Positions 49,525 through 59,608 of a stretch of DNA of 64,000 bases are shown one piece after another. The DNA comes from JANXPZ01 sp033853925 (lineage in GTDB: Bacteria; Eisenbacteria; RBG-16-71-46). The stretch lies in NCBI GenBank assembly GCA_033853925.1, contig JAWOLC010000001.1, forward strand, positions 68,952 to 132,951, read 5' to 3'. How positions within the stretch are numbered: the first letter of the stretch is position 1; each line of letters starts with the position of its first letter. The notes below the pieces were generated by a model. That model was not told the DNA's origin. It searched no databases and saw only the letters and a program-made list of their open reading frames with translations. Position numbers and translations under genes: made by a program.

Positions 49525-50988
49525 GTGAACAGCGAAGCGAACGAACACGAAACGAAGGCCGCAGGGAAGTTTCGCGGGACCGCGGCCGGTCGCTTGGGTC
49601 TGGCCGGCCTGCTCGTGATCGCCGGTGTGGTTCTCGGCGGGAGCGCGACCTGGCTCGGGATGCACGGGACAAGCGGCACGCAGGCGCCGCTTTCCGCCGC
49701 CGCCGCGAAGCCGCTCTACCAGTGCCCGATGCATCCGACGATCACGTCGGACCATCCCGGCGACTGCCCCGTCTGCGGCATGAAGCTGGTCCAGGTCAAG
49801 AAGCAGGGCGGCGCCGCCGACCCTGCGCCGGCGCCCGGCGCGCGCAAGATCCTCTTCTACCGCTCGCCCATGGACCCGAAGCAGACCTCGCCCACCTTTC
49901 GCAAGGACGAGATGGGGATGGACTACCTCCCGGTCTACGAGGACGAGGCGGCGGGCGCCGGGCCGGCCGTCAGCGGCCTCGCCACGGTGACGATCGACCC
50001 CGCGCGACAGCAGCTCATCGGCCTGCAGACGGTCCCCGTGGGTCGCGGCTCGATCTCGGGGAGCTGGCGGACGGTCGGCCGCGTCGAGGTCGACCCGACG
50101 CGGGTCCGCAAGACCAACATCAAGGTGGAGGGCTACGTCGAGCGGCTTTTCGTGGACTTCGTGGGCAGGCCCGTCCGGCGCGGGCAGCCGCTGTTCTCCC
50201 TCTACAGCCCCTCGCTGCTCGCGGCCGAGAACGAGTACGTCCTCGCCCTGCAGACGCGGGACGCACTCGCCAAGGCCGGGTCGGCAGACAACAGCGGGGT
50301 GGCGCTCGTCCAGGCCGCGCGGCGAAAGCTCGAGCTGTGGGACGTCCCGGCCGCCGAGATCCAGCGCCTGGAGCAGACGCGTCAGCCGTCGCGCACGCTC
50401 ACGTTCCTCTCCCCGATCAGCGGCGTCGTCACCGCCAAGAACGTGGTGCAGGGGTCGCGCGTCAACGCGGGGGACACGCCCTTCGAGATCACCGCTCTCG
50501 ACGAGGTCTGGATCATGGCGGACGCGTACGAGCAGGACCTCGCCCAGGTCCACGTCGGCATGCCCGCCGCCCTGACGCTCAAGGCGTACCCCGGTCGCAC
50601 CTTCCGGGGGAAGGTCGCCTTCATCGATCCCCTGCTCGACCCGGCGACCCGCACCGCGAAGGTGCACATGCACTTCTCCAACCCGGGCGGGGAGCTGAAG
50701 CCGGAGATGTACGGGGAGGTCGTCCTCGAAGGCCGCGAGCGCGAGGGCCTGCGCGTTCCCGCTGACGCCGTCGTCCACTCCGGCACCAAGGACGTCGTCT
50801 TCATCGCCCTCGGCGAGGGCAGGTTCCTGCCCCGTGAGGTGCGGCTCGGCGCCAGGAACGGTGACCAGGTCGAAGTGAGGAGCGGCCTCGAGGCGGACCA
50901 GCAGGTCGTGACGCGGGCCAACTTCCTCGTGGACTCGGAGTCGCAGCTGCGCGCGTCCCTGGCTGCCATGACGGGGAAGCAGCCATGA
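49525..50988 (+). CDS. cusB: RND periplasmic adaptor (CusB-like) with N-terminal metal-binding domains
   Basis: A 487-residue membrane-fusion protein starting at GTG 49525. After the membrane anchor (LAGLLVIAGVVLGG) comes a TCPMHP-like metal domain (YQCPMHPTI...CPVCGMKLVQV, 65-92) and a degenerate second copy (FYRSPMDPKQTSPTFRKDEMG near 112-142). The adaptor body follows: GYVERLFVDFVGRPVRRGQP (lipoyl-like), a helical hairpin, FLSPISGVVTAKNVVQGSRV, and a beta-barrel and membrane-proximal domain. It links CusA to the TolC-like channel. It overlaps cusA by ATGA. Confidence 0.93.
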   Translation: MNSEANEHETKAAGKFRGTAAGRLGLAGLLVIAGVVLGGSATWLGMHGTSGTQAPLSAAAAKPLYQCPMHPTITSDHPGDCPVCGMKLVQVKKQGGAADPAPAPGARKILFYRSPMDPKQTSPTFRKDEMGMDYLPVYEDEAAGAGPAVSGLATVTIDPARQQLIGLQTVPVGRGSISGSWRTVGRVEVDPTRVRKTNIKVEGYVERLFVDFVGRPVRRGQPLFSLYSPSLLAAENEYVLALQTRDALAKAGSADNSGVALVQAARRKLELWDVPAAEIQRLEQTRQPSRTLTFLSPISGVVTAKNVVQGSRVNAGDTPFEITALDEVWIMADAYEQDLAQVHVGMPAALTLKAYPGRTFRGKVAFIDPLLDPATRTAKVHMHFSNPGGELKPEMYGEVVLEGREREGLRVPADAVVHSGTKDVVFIALGEGRFLPREVRLGARNGDQVEVRSGLEADQQVVTRANFLVDSESQLRASLAAMTGKQP

Positions 50989-53900
50989 TCCAGAAGATCA
51001 TCCGCTTCTCGGCCGAGAACCGCTACCTCGTGATCGCCGCGACCCTGGTCGCGCTCCTGGCCGCGTTCTGGACGATGCAGCACATCCCGCTCGACGCCCT
51101 GCCCGACCTCTCGGACACCCAGGTGATCGTCTACTCGCGCTGGGACCGCAGCCCCGACATCATCGAGGATCAGGTCACGTACCCGATCATCACCGCGCTG
51201 CTCGGAGCGCCCAAGGTCAAGGCCATCCGCGGCTACTCGGACTTCGGCTACAGCTACGTGTACGTCGTGTTCCAGGACGGCACCAACATCTACTGGGCTC
51301 GCAGCCGGGTGCTCGAGTACCTCTCGAAGATCGCGGCCCAGCTGCCGGCAGGGGTGAAGACCGAGCTGGGCCCCGATGCCACCAGCGTCGGGTGGGTGTT
51401 CCAGTACGCGCTCATCGACCGCACGGGACGGCACTCCACGGACCAGCTCCGCAGCTACCAGGACTGGTTCCTCCGCTACGCGGTGCAGAGCGTGCCCGGC
51501 GTCGCCGAGGTCGCCACGGTGGGCGGCCAGGTGCGCCAGTACCAGATCACCGTGAATCCCGCGAGCCTGGCCTCCTATGGACTCCCCCTCGACGCCGTGG
51601 TCGAGGCGGTGCGCCACGGCAACAACGACGTGGGCGGGCGGCTGGTCGAGCTGTCCGGCCGCGAGTACATGGTGCGCGGCCGCGGCTACGCGAAGTCGGT
51701 GAGCGACCTCGAGAAGCTCGTGCTCAAGACCGAGAACGGCACGCCCATCCAGGTCAAGGACGTGGCCACGGTGGCGCTCGGCCCCGAGATCCGGCGGGGG
51801 ATTGCCGACTACAACGGGGAAGGCGACGTCGTCGGCGGCATCGTGGTGATGCGCCAGGGCGAGAACGCGCTGAACGTCATCCAGCGCGTGAAGGCGAAGC
51901 TCGAGGAGCTCGAGCCCTCGCTGCCCCCGGGCGTGCAGGTGGTGACGACCTACGATCGCTCCGTGCTCATCGACCGCGCCATCCACACCGTACGGAACAA
52001 GATCCTCGAGGAGGTGACCATCGTCTCGCTGATCATCCTCCTCTTCCTCTGGCACATCCCGTCGGCGACCGTTCCCATCCTCACGATCCCGGTGAGCGTC
52101 GCCCTGGCGTTCATCCCCATGTACGCCATGGGGCTCAACGCCAACCTGCTGTCCATGGCCGGCATCGCCATCTCGATCGGCGTGTTGGTGGACGGCGCGA
52201 TCATCGAGGTGGAGAACGCCTACAACAAGATCCACCGCTGGCAGGCGGGGGGGGAGCACGGCGACTTCCACCAGGTCCGACTGTCCGCGCTGCTCGAGGT
52301 GGGACCGTCGGTCTTCTTCTCGCTGCTCGTGATCGCCGTGGCGTTCATGCCGGTCTTCACGCTGGTGGACCAGGAAGGCCGGCTGTTCAAGCCGCTCGCC
52401 TACTCGAAGAACCTGGCGATGGCGATCGCGGCGCTCCTGGCGATCACCTTCAACCCCGCGACCCGGATGCTCTTTGCCCGCATCCGGCCGTTCACCTTCA
52501 GGCCGCGGTGGCTGGCCTGGCTCTCGACCCAGCTCTTCGTCGGTCGCTACTACTCCGAGGAGCGGCACCCGATCAGCCGGCTCCTGCACCGGATCTACGA
52601 GCGCCCTTGCCGGTTCGTGGTCCGCCACGCGAAGGCCACCGTGATCGCCAGCGTGCTCCTGGTGGTCTCGACCGTGCCCATCTACCTCTCCCTCGGCTCC
52701 GAGTTCATGCCGCCGCTGCGGGAGGGCTCGCTCCTCTACATGCCCTCGGCGGTGCAGCCGGGCATGTCGGTGGCCGAGGCGCAGAAGGCGCTGCAGGTCC
52801 AGGACAAGATCCTCCTCGCCTTCCCCGAGGTGGAGCGCATCTTCGGCAAGGCGGGCCGCGCCAACACGCCCACCGACCCGGCGCCCTTCTCCATGATGGA
52901 GACCACGATCCTGCTCAAGCCGGAGTCCCAGTGGCGGGAGCAGCCGCGCTGGTACTCGAGCTGGGCGCCGGAGTGGCTCGAGCGCGGGCTGCGGCCGTTC
53001 TGGCGGGACCGCATCAGCGAAGAGAAGCTCGTGGACGAGATGAACGACGCGCTCCAGCTCCCTGGCATCAGCAACGCCTGGACCATGCCGATCAAGGCCC
53101 GCCTGGACATGCTCTCGACCGGCATCCGGACGCCCGTGGGCATCAAGGTGAGCGGCGCCGACCTCAACGTCATCCAGAAGACGGCGGTCGAGATCGAATC
53201 GGCGCTGCAGAAGGTCCCCGGCACGCGCAGCGTCTACGCCGAGCGCGTGGCCGGCGGCTACTTCCTGGACTTCACCCTCGACCGCGACCAGCTCGCGCGC
53301 TACGGCCTGTCGGTGGACGACGCCAACATGATGGTGATGACGGCGGTCGGCGGCGACAACCAGACGACCACCGTCGAGGGGCGGGAGCGCTACGACGTGA
53401 ACGTGCGCTACGCCCGGGACTACCGGGAGGACCTCGAGTCCCTCAAGCGCGTCCTCCTGCCCTTGCCGAACGGGCGGGGGCAGATCCCCATGTCCGAGAT
53501 CGCGGACGTCCGGCTGGTCGAAGGGCCCTCCATGATCCGCGACGAGAACGGGCTGCTCTCGGGCTACGTCTACGTGGACTTCGACGTGGCGAAGACGGAC
53601 GTGGGCCGGTACGTCGAGCGCGCGAAGCAGGCCGTGGCCGCCAGCGTGCACGTTCCCACCAGCTACGCGGTTTCGTGGAGCGGCCAGTACGAGAACATGC
53701 TGCGCGTGAAGGAGCGGCTGAAGGTCATCGTGCCCCTCACGTTGGTGCTCATCTTCGGCCTCCTCTACATGAACACGAGGTCGGCGTTCAAGTCGAGCGT
53801 GGTCATGCTCGCCGTGCCGTTCTCGATCGTGGGCGCGGTCTGGTTGCTGTTCCTCCTGCACTACAACATCTCGATCGCCGTCTGGGTCGGAATGATCGCT

Positions 53901-54341
53901 CTCGCGGGCCTGGATGCGGAGACCGGGGTCTTCATGCTGCTGTTCCTCGACCTCTCGCACGACGAGGCCCGGGAACGCGGACGCCTGAGGACCTCGGGCG
54001 ATCTGGTCGAGGCCATCATCCACGGCGCGGTCAAGCGCGTCCGGCCGAAGGCGATGACGGTGGCGGCCGCCTTCATGGGGCTGCTGCCGATCATGTGGTC
54101 CACCGAGACCGGATCGGACCTGATGAAGCGCATCGCCGCCCCGATGGTCGGGGGCCTGGTGACCTCGTTCCTGCTCGAGCTGCTGGTCTACCCGGCGATC
54201 TATTACCTCTGGCGACGCAAGGAGGTGCGCGAGGGAGCGGCCTGCGCGGACTGGGGTCTCACCGAGGCGGACGGGGCCGTGACCGAGCCCGTGCTCGACC
54301 CCGTGCGCCCCGAGGCTGCACCCACGGGAGGGTGGGCATGA
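50985..54341 (+). CDS. cusA: Heavy-metal RND transporter, CusA-like
   Basis: A 1118-residue RND pump with 12 membrane helices and two large periplasmic loops. The methionine triad that binds Cu(I)/Ag(I) in CusA is conserved: M586 in LLYMPSAV, M637 in PFSMMETT and M709 in RLDMLSTG. A 20-residue insertion relative to the typical CusA lies between the second and third (REQPRWYSSWAPEWLERGL). The IAISIGVLVDGAIIEVENA helix carries the acidic proton-relay residues. It pumps metal out of the periplasm with the CusB-like and TolC-like partners. The Cys-containing C-terminal tail (GAACADWGLTEADG) is unusual. Confidence 0.96.
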   Translation: MIQKIIRFSAENRYLVIAATLVALLAAFWTMQHIPLDALPDLSDTQVIVYSRWDRSPDIIEDQVTYPIITALLGAPKVKAIRGYSDFGYSYVYVVFQDGTNIYWARSRVLEYLSKIAAQLPAGVKTELGPDATSVGWVFQYALIDRTGRHSTDQLRSYQDWFLRYAVQSVPGVAEVATVGGQVRQYQITVNPASLASYGLPLDAVVEAVRHGNNDVGGRLVELSGREYMVRGRGYAKSVSDLEKLVLKTENGTPIQVKDVATVALGPEIRRGIADYNGEGDVVGGIVVMRQGENALNVIQRVKAKLEELEPSLPPGVQVVTTYDRSVLIDRAIHTVRNKILEEVTIVSLIILLFLWHIPSATVPILTIPVSVALAFIPMYAMGLNANLLSMAGIAISIGVLVDGAIIEVENAYNKIHRWQAGGEHGDFHQVRLSALLEVGPSVFFSLLVIAVAFMPVFTLVDQEGRLFKPLAYSKNLAMAIAALLAITFNPATRMLFARIRPFTFRPRWLAWLSTQLFVGRYYSEERHPISRLLHRIYERPCRFVVRHAKATVIASVLLVVSTVPIYLSLGSEFMPPLREGSLLYMPSAVQPGMSVAEAQKALQVQDKILLAFPEVERIFGKAGRANTPTDPAPFSMMETTILLKPESQWREQPRWYSSWAPEWLERGLRPFWRDRISEEKLVDEMNDALQLPGISNAWTMPIKARLDMLSTGIRTPVGIKVSGADLNVIQKTAVEIESALQKVPGTRSVYAERVAGGYFLDFTLDRDQLARYGLSVDDANMMVMTAVGGDNQTTTVEGRERYDVNVRYARDYREDLESLKRVLLPLPNGRGQIPMSEIADVRLVEGPSMIRDENGLLSGYVYVDFDVAKTDVGRYVERAKQAVAASVHVPTSYAVSWSGQYENMLRVKERLKVIVPLTLVLIFGLLYMNTRSAFKSSVVMLAVPFSIVGAVWLLFLLHYNISIAVWVGMIALAGLDAETGVFMLLFLDLSHDEARERGRLRTSGDLVEAIIHGAVKRVRPKAMTVAAAFMGLLPIMWSTETGSDLMKRIAAPMVGGLVTSFLLELLVYPAIYYLWRRKEVREGAACADWGLTEADGAVTEPVLDPVRPEAAPTGGWA

Positions 54342-54463
54342 AGGCCGCAAGGGACAGCGCACGGCCGGGACGAGGATGGGTCCCGACCGTGTCTGGCGAC
54401 TCGACCGATGACAGAACCCATGAAGCCGATCGTCGAACCGTGCAAGGAGAAAGGAGACGAGCC

Positions 54464-54952
54464 ATGCGATTCCTGAACCGCCGTCTTGCCGCGCTGGTGT
54501 TCGGAGGCGGCCTGTTGGCCGTGTTGGTGGGGGCCCCGCTCCTGGTGGCCGCGCAATGCTCGATGATGGGGGGTGGAGGTCACGATCACGGAGCCGCGAA
54601 GGAGAGTGCGAAGCCGAGCGCGAGCGAGAAGAAGCTGCGCCAGAGCATCGATCGGCTGCTCTCCGACGAGCGGGGCCGGGCGCTTCTCGCCGAGGCGCTG
54701 CTCGACGACCGCGCCTTCGTCGAGAGCTTCGTCAGGCAGCTCGCCTCGATCCCCGAGTGGCGCGCGATGGTGTCGCAGCAGCTGGCCACGCCGGCTCCCT
54801 CCGCCGCGAGCGCAAGTGATCCGCAAGCCGCTCCCGGCAGCGCCTCGGCCGTCTACACGTGCCCGATGCATCCCGACGTGACGTCGTCCGCCCCCGGGGA
54901 GTGCCCGAAGTGCGGCATGGCCCTGATCCGGAAGGAGGCGAATCGCCAGTGA
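54464..54952 (+). CDS. Exported protein with a C-terminal heavy-metal-binding domain
   Basis: A 162-residue protein; ATG 54464 follows AAGGAG. The signal peptide (LAALVFGGGLLAVLVGAPLL) is followed by QCSMMGGGGHDHG, a helical middle (RQSIDRLLSDERGRALLAEA), an Ala/Pro/Ser linker, and a TCPMHP-type domain (YTCPMHPDVTSSAPGE, then CPKCGMALI). It has the same metal domain as the ATPase and CusB here. It is 120 bases after cusA and probably belongs to the same transcript. Likely a periplasmic metal chaperone. Confidence 0.82.
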   Translation: MRFLNRRLAALVFGGGLLAVLVGAPLLVAAQCSMMGGGGHDHGAAKESAKPSASEKKLRQSIDRLLSDERGRALLAEALLDDRAFVESFVRQLASIPEWRAMVSQQLATPAPSAASASDPQAAPGSASAVYTCPMHPDVTSSAPGECPKCGMALIRKEANRQ

Positions 54953-55048
54953 CGCCTTACGACCTGGTCGCCTTCAGCCGCGACGGCCGGACAAAGGTCT
55001 ACGAGCGACATTGAATACCGGCCGCGCGACCGCAAGGAGCGTTGGATC

Positions 55049-55693
55049 ATGTGGGGTCTGTCGAAATCGGGCTGCCTGCTCGCCCTCGGCGGGCTCGCCG
55101 TCGCCGGCTGCGCGGCTTCCACCCGGCTCACGGGCGCCGGGAGTGACCCGAATGGAACTCCCGTGCCTCTCCGCAGAGTCATGGTCATCGGCACCACGAA
55201 TACCGGCGCGGCTCGGCGCCGGTTCGAGGACCAGTTCGCCGCTGCCTTGCGGTCGCGGGGTATCGCCGGGGAACCCAGCTACCCGGTGGTGCCCGACGAG
55301 GCCCTCGACACCACGAAGGTGGACATGGAGGTCCACAGGAAGAGCTGCGACGGCCTCTTCGTCACGCGCGTCCTCCGCGACACGACCGTGCGGACCTACT
55401 ACCGGGCGGGGAGAGCGCACTACCAGGTGCCGGCACCCACTCACGGAGACGTCTACGAGTACTACGCCAACGGCCACAAGTACACCGGGAGGGTCGGGTA
55501 CTCCGAGGTGCATCGGGTCGTCGACCTCGAGACGAAGCTCTATCGCGTGTCGGACGGTAAGCTGCTCTGGTCGGCCCGCTCCCATTCACAATTTGCGAAG
55601 TCAGTGACACCCGACAAGCAGATCGGAACGATTGTGCAGCGGCTGGTCCGCAAGCTGGAGAAGTCGGGATACGCTCTGCGCTCCGCGACGTGA
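55049..55693 (+). CDS. Lipoprotein of unknown function
   Basis: A 214-residue protein with a lipobox (LAVAGC, lipid Cys C21). The mature part starts with an Arg-rich strand and helix (RRVMVIGTTNTGAARRRFED) and ends with RLVRKLEKSGYAL. It resembles DUF4136-type outer-membrane lipoproteins in layout, but I cannot assign it firmly. Its stop lies 80 bases upstream of the phosphoketolase gene. Confidence 0.7.
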   Translation: MWGLSKSGCLLALGGLAVAGCAASTRLTGAGSDPNGTPVPLRRVMVIGTTNTGAARRRFEDQFAAALRSRGIAGEPSYPVVPDEALDTTKVDMEVHRKSCDGLFVTRVLRDTTVRTYYRAGRAHYQVPAPTHGDVYEYYANGHKYTGRVGYSEVHRVVDLETKLYRVSDGKLLWSARSHSQFAKSVTPDKQIGTIVQRLVRKLEKSGYALRSAT

Positions 55694-55773
55694 GCCGCAG
55701 CCGGGCGAGGCGCTCACGCGTCCCGGATCGCGGTCGCCTGGAGATCTCGGGGCGCCGAGGAAGGCTGAAGACC

Positions 55774-58143
55774 ATGAGCGGCACGATCACGACGTCCGAA
55801 GCCGACGGGCTGGATGCCTATTGGCGCGCGGCGAACTACCTCACGGTCGGCCAGATCTACCTGCAAGACAATCCACTGCTGCGCGAGCCGCTGCGACCCG
55901 AGCACATCAAACCCAGACTGCTCGGGCACTGGGGCACGTCTCCTGGCCTCAACCTTCTGTATGCCCACCTGAACCGCCTCGTCCGAAGGACGGACGCCAG
56001 CGTGATCTTCCTGGCCGGACCGGGGCACGGCGGCCCGGCCATCCTGGCCAACGTGTACCTGGAGGGGACGTACTCGGAGATCTATCCCGAGGTCAGCCAG
56101 GACGCCGCCGGCATGCGGCGGCTGTTTCGCCAGTTCTCCACGCCCGGCGGGGTGCCGAGTCATGTGAGCGTGCCCACGCCCGGGTCCATCCACGAAGGCG
56201 GCGAGTTGGGCTACGTGCTCGTGCACGCTTTCGGCGCCGCCTTCGACAACCCCGATTTGCTGGTGGTGGCGGTCGTGGGGGACGGCGAGGCGGAGACCGG
56301 GCCGCTCGAGGGCTCGTGGAAGAGCATCCGGTTCCTCAACCCGGCCCGCGACGGCGCGGTCCTGCCGGTCCTTCACTTGAACGGGTACAAGATCTCCGGC
56401 CCCACGGTGCTGGGGCGTGATGCAGAGGGCGGGGCCCAGCGGCTGCTGGCCGCTCACGGCTACGACGCGCAATTGGTCGCGGGAGAGGAGCCCGGGTCGG
56501 TGCACCGGCAACTGGCGGATGCGCTCGAGCGTTGCTGGGCTCGCATTCGGGACATTCAGGCCGAGGCGCGCCGGAAGGGCGTCGAGGGATGCCCGCGCTG
56601 GCCGGCGATCGTGCTGCGCACGCCCAAGGGCTGGACCGGACCACGCGTCGTGGACGGACAGCCAGTCGAAGGGACCTTCCGCGCCCACCAGGTGCCCCTC
56701 GCGAACGTGCGGGACGATCCTGCGCACCTCGCCATGCTCGGGGAATGGATGCGGGCTTACCGTCCGGAGGAACTCTTCGACGCAGAAGGCCGGCTCGTGC
56801 CCCGACTCCGTCAGCTCGCGCCGACCGGCGGCCGCCGGATGGGAGCGAACCCTCATGCCAACGGCGGCAGCCTCCTCGTGGATCTCGATCTCCCGGACTT
56901 CTCCGACTATGCCGTTCCGGTGACTCGGCCCGCCTCGGAGCGGCACGAGTCCACGCGACAGCTCGGCAAGTACCTGCGCGATACCTTCCGGAGGAACGCA
57001 GCGCAGCGGAACTTTCGCCTCTTCTGCCCGGACGAAACCAACTCCAACCGACTGGGAGACGTCTTCGAAGCCGAGAGCCGATGCTTCGTGGGACCGGCTG
57101 TCGCCGGCGACGATCATCTCTCGCCGGAGGGCCGCGTGATGGAGGTCCTGAGCGAGCACTGCTGCCAGGGCTGGCTCGAAGGCTATCTCCTGAGCGGCCG
57201 TCACGGACTCTTCGCCACCTACGAGGCCTTCGCCATGGTCTCCGCCTCGATGGCCGTGCAGCACGCGAAATGGCTGGAGGAGGGCGCCAAGCTGGCATGG
57301 CGCGCCCCGATCGCCTCGCTCAACATCCTCCTCACCTCGACCTGCTGGCGGAACGACCACAACGGCTTCAGTCACCAGGGGCCTGGCCTCATCGACACGG
57401 TGCTCTCGAAGAAGGGCTCGGTGGCCCGCATCTACCTGCCGCCGGACGCCAACTGCCTGCTCTCCGTGGCGGATCACTGCCTGCGCAGCCGCGACTACGT
57501 CAATCTGATCGTCATCGACAAGCAACCGCAGCTCCAATGGCTCGATCTGGGGGCGGCCCGGGAGCACTGTGCCCGAGGCGCCTCCGTGTGGGACTGGGCG
57601 AGCAACGACGGCGGGCGCGACCCGGACGTCGTCATGGCCGCGGCGGGAGACGTGCCGACTCTCGAGACCGTCGCGGCGGCCTGGCTGCTTCGCCGCCACG
57701 CGCCTCGGCTTCGCGTGCGGGTCGTGAACGTCGTCGACCTGATGTGCTTGTTCCCGCGCGACGTCCATCCACACGGTCTCGACGAGCAGACCTTTGCCAC
57801 GCTCTTCACCCGCGATCGGCCGGTGATCTTCGCCTATCACGGCTACCAGCGGGCGATTCACGAGATCGTCCATGGGCGGCCCGCAGCCGACCGGTTCCAC
57901 GTGCGCGGATTCCGGGAAGAGGGAACCACGACCACCCCGTTCGACATGGTCGTGCGCAACGGGATGAGCCGTTACCACCTGGCCCTCGAGGCCCTGCGAC
58001 GCGCGCCAGAGGGGCGAGCGGAGGGAGGGCGGCTGGCGCAGCTCTGCCATGATCGCCTCGCACGGCACGATTCGTACGTACGTGAGCATCTCGAGGACCT
58101 CCCCGAGGTGCGGGACTGGGTGTGGACGGTGGAAGAGACGTGA
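55774..58143 (+). CDS. xfp: Phosphoketolase (xylulose-5-P/fructose-6-P)
   Basis: A 789-residue phosphoketolase, the usual length. ATG 55774 is chosen by analogy with the family start (DAYWRAANYLTVGQIYLQDN follows). The TPP-binding region is GDGEAETGPLEGSWKS...HLNGYKI, and GPGHGGPA, SHVSVPTPGSIHEGGELGY and PDETNSNRLGDVFE are family signatures. It cleaves xylulose-5-P or fructose-6-P with phosphate to acetyl-P and an aldose phosphate. It is placed between the copper efflux genes and a glycosyltransferase; a metabolic link to metal stress is not established. Confidence 0.96.
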   Translation: MSGTITTSEADGLDAYWRAANYLTVGQIYLQDNPLLREPLRPEHIKPRLLGHWGTSPGLNLLYAHLNRLVRRTDASVIFLAGPGHGGPAILANVYLEGTYSEIYPEVSQDAAGMRRLFRQFSTPGGVPSHVSVPTPGSIHEGGELGYVLVHAFGAAFDNPDLLVVAVVGDGEAETGPLEGSWKSIRFLNPARDGAVLPVLHLNGYKISGPTVLGRDAEGGAQRLLAAHGYDAQLVAGEEPGSVHRQLADALERCWARIRDIQAEARRKGVEGCPRWPAIVLRTPKGWTGPRVVDGQPVEGTFRAHQVPLANVRDDPAHLAMLGEWMRAYRPEELFDAEGRLVPRLRQLAPTGGRRMGANPHANGGSLLVDLDLPDFSDYAVPVTRPASERHESTRQLGKYLRDTFRRNAAQRNFRLFCPDETNSNRLGDVFEAESRCFVGPAVAGDDHLSPEGRVMEVLSEHCCQGWLEGYLLSGRHGLFATYEAFAMVSASMAVQHAKWLEEGAKLAWRAPIASLNILLTSTCWRNDHNGFSHQGPGLIDTVLSKKGSVARIYLPPDANCLLSVADHCLRSRDYVNLIVIDKQPQLQWLDLGAAREHCARGASVWDWASNDGGRDPDVVMAAAGDVPTLETVAAAWLLRRHAPRLRVRVVNVVDLMCLFPRDVHPHGLDEQTFATLFTRDRPVIFAYHGYQRAIHEIVHGRPAADRFHVRGFREEGTTTTPFDMVVRNGMSRYHLALEALRRAPEGRAEGGRLAQLCHDRLARHDSYVREHLEDLPEVRDWVWTVEET

Positions 58144-58189
58144 GTGGGACGCTCCCAGCTCGGAGCTTGGCTCCACTGAAGAGCGCGTG

Positions 58190-59461
58190 ATGCAGATCGC
58201 CATCATCACCGTCGGCTCAAGAGGAGACGTGCAGCCCTACGTGGCCCTGGGCAAGGGACTGCGCAGCGCCGGCCACTCCGTCCAGGTGCTGTCGCATCCG
58301 CCCTTCGAGGGGCTGGTGCGCGACGAGGGGCTGGACTTCGCGTCCCTGGGGGGCCACCCCGGCGCCCTCGTGGACTCGCATTTCCAGCGCTCCGCTCCGG
58401 GTGAGCTGACACGGCGGGAGCAGCGCGGCGGCATGATGGAGGAGCTCACCGCGGAGATGCAGGAGATGACCGAGCGATCCTGGCAGGCCACTCAGGACGC
58501 GGACGCCCTGCTCCTCTCTACCTTCGGCATCCTCATAGGCATGCCGATCGCCGACAAGCGGCGCATCCCTGCCTTCGCTGCCTATCTGCAACCGATCGTG
58601 GGGACGGCCGAGTTTCCTCCGTTGGCCTTCGTCCCTCAACTGCCGCCCAGGCTTGGCGCCCTCGGTCGCCACTACAATCGGCTCGCCTGGAAGGTCATGT
58701 CCTTCGGCTTCTCTCAGATGATGAGCAAGCCGGTGGCGAAGGCACGGCAGGCGTTGAATCTCCCCGTGGAATCCTTCGGGAACCTCATGCGCCGGCTCGA
58801 GACGCCAATCCTGTTCGGATGGAGCCCCAGCTTTCTCGCACAGCCCAAGGACTGGCCTCCGAACTGCCAAGTGACGGGCTACTGGTTCCTCGATACGTCA
58901 AAGGACTGGCAACCACCCCGCGCGTTGCTCGACTTCCTGGGCGCCGGCGCCCCGCCGGTGTACGTCGGGTTCGGGAGCATGCCGGGCCTGAGCCCCCGGG
59001 AGATGACCGATCTGATCGTCGCGTCGTTGCGCCGCGCCGGGCAACGGGGGATCGTGCTCGCCGAGGCAGGCACGGTGAGCCGGGAGCGACTCCCGGGCGA
59101 CGTCTTCGTTGTCGACTCCATCCCACACGATTGGCTGTTTCCCCGGGGCGCCGCCGTGGTCCATCACGGTGGCGCCGGGACGACAGCGGCGGGGCTGAGG
59201 GCGGGCAGGCCGACCGTCGTGATCCCGCTCATCGCCGATCAGCCGTTCTGGGGGAACAGGGTGTACGAGCGGGGCCTCGGCCCGAGGCCGATCCCGCAGA
59301 AGAGGTTGTCGCCGGAGACCCTTGCGGTGGCCATCGGCAGGGCAGCGACCGATCCAGGCATGCGTGCCGCAGCGGACGCGCTGGGAGCGAAGATACGAGA
59401 GGAGGACGGTGTCGGCGCGGCAATCGAGATCGTCTCTCGATACCTGCGCTCGGCGAGATGA
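58190..59461 (+). CDS. GT1-family (MGT-like) glycosyltransferase
   Basis: A 423-residue GT-B glycosyltransferase: IAIITVGSRGDVQPYVALG at the N-terminus and the UDP-sugar-binding block HHGGAGTTAAGLRAGRP near residue 325, followed by ADQPFWGNRVYERGLGP. This is the macrolide/sterol glycosyltransferase (MGT) layout, also seen in rhamnosyl- and sterol-transferases. The gene starts 46 bases after the phosphoketolase stop and is probably co-transcribed. The acceptor is unknown; lipid or a secondary metabolite would fit. Confidence 0.9.
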   Translation: MQIAIITVGSRGDVQPYVALGKGLRSAGHSVQVLSHPPFEGLVRDEGLDFASLGGHPGALVDSHFQRSAPGELTRREQRGGMMEELTAEMQEMTERSWQATQDADALLLSTFGILIGMPIADKRRIPAFAAYLQPIVGTAEFPPLAFVPQLPPRLGALGRHYNRLAWKVMSFGFSQMMSKPVAKARQALNLPVESFGNLMRRLETPILFGWSPSFLAQPKDWPPNCQVTGYWFLDTSKDWQPPRALLDFLGAGAPPVYVGFGSMPGLSPREMTDLIVASLRRAGQRGIVLAEAGTVSRERLPGDVFVVDSIPHDWLFPRGAAVVHHGGAGTTAAGLRAGRPTVVIPLIADQPFWGNRVYERGLGPRPIPQKRLSPETLAVAIGRAATDPGMRAAADALGAKIREEDGVGAAIEIVSRYLRSAR

Positions 59462-59608
59462 CGGGTGCGGGGTCGGAGGCGATCGAGAACATCCGGCCGG
59501 GCTTCAGGGCCAGAGAGGCTCGGCACCCCGCGCGTCGCCTCGGGCGGCCGGGCGCAACCCGAGGCGACTGGCGAGATCCTCCGCTCCTGCCCCGTCATCG
59601 CTCTGCTG

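Noticed and set aside
50382..54362. Minus-strand open frame of 1326 codons across cusA
   Set aside because: Antisense to a full-length RND pump with conserved Met triad.
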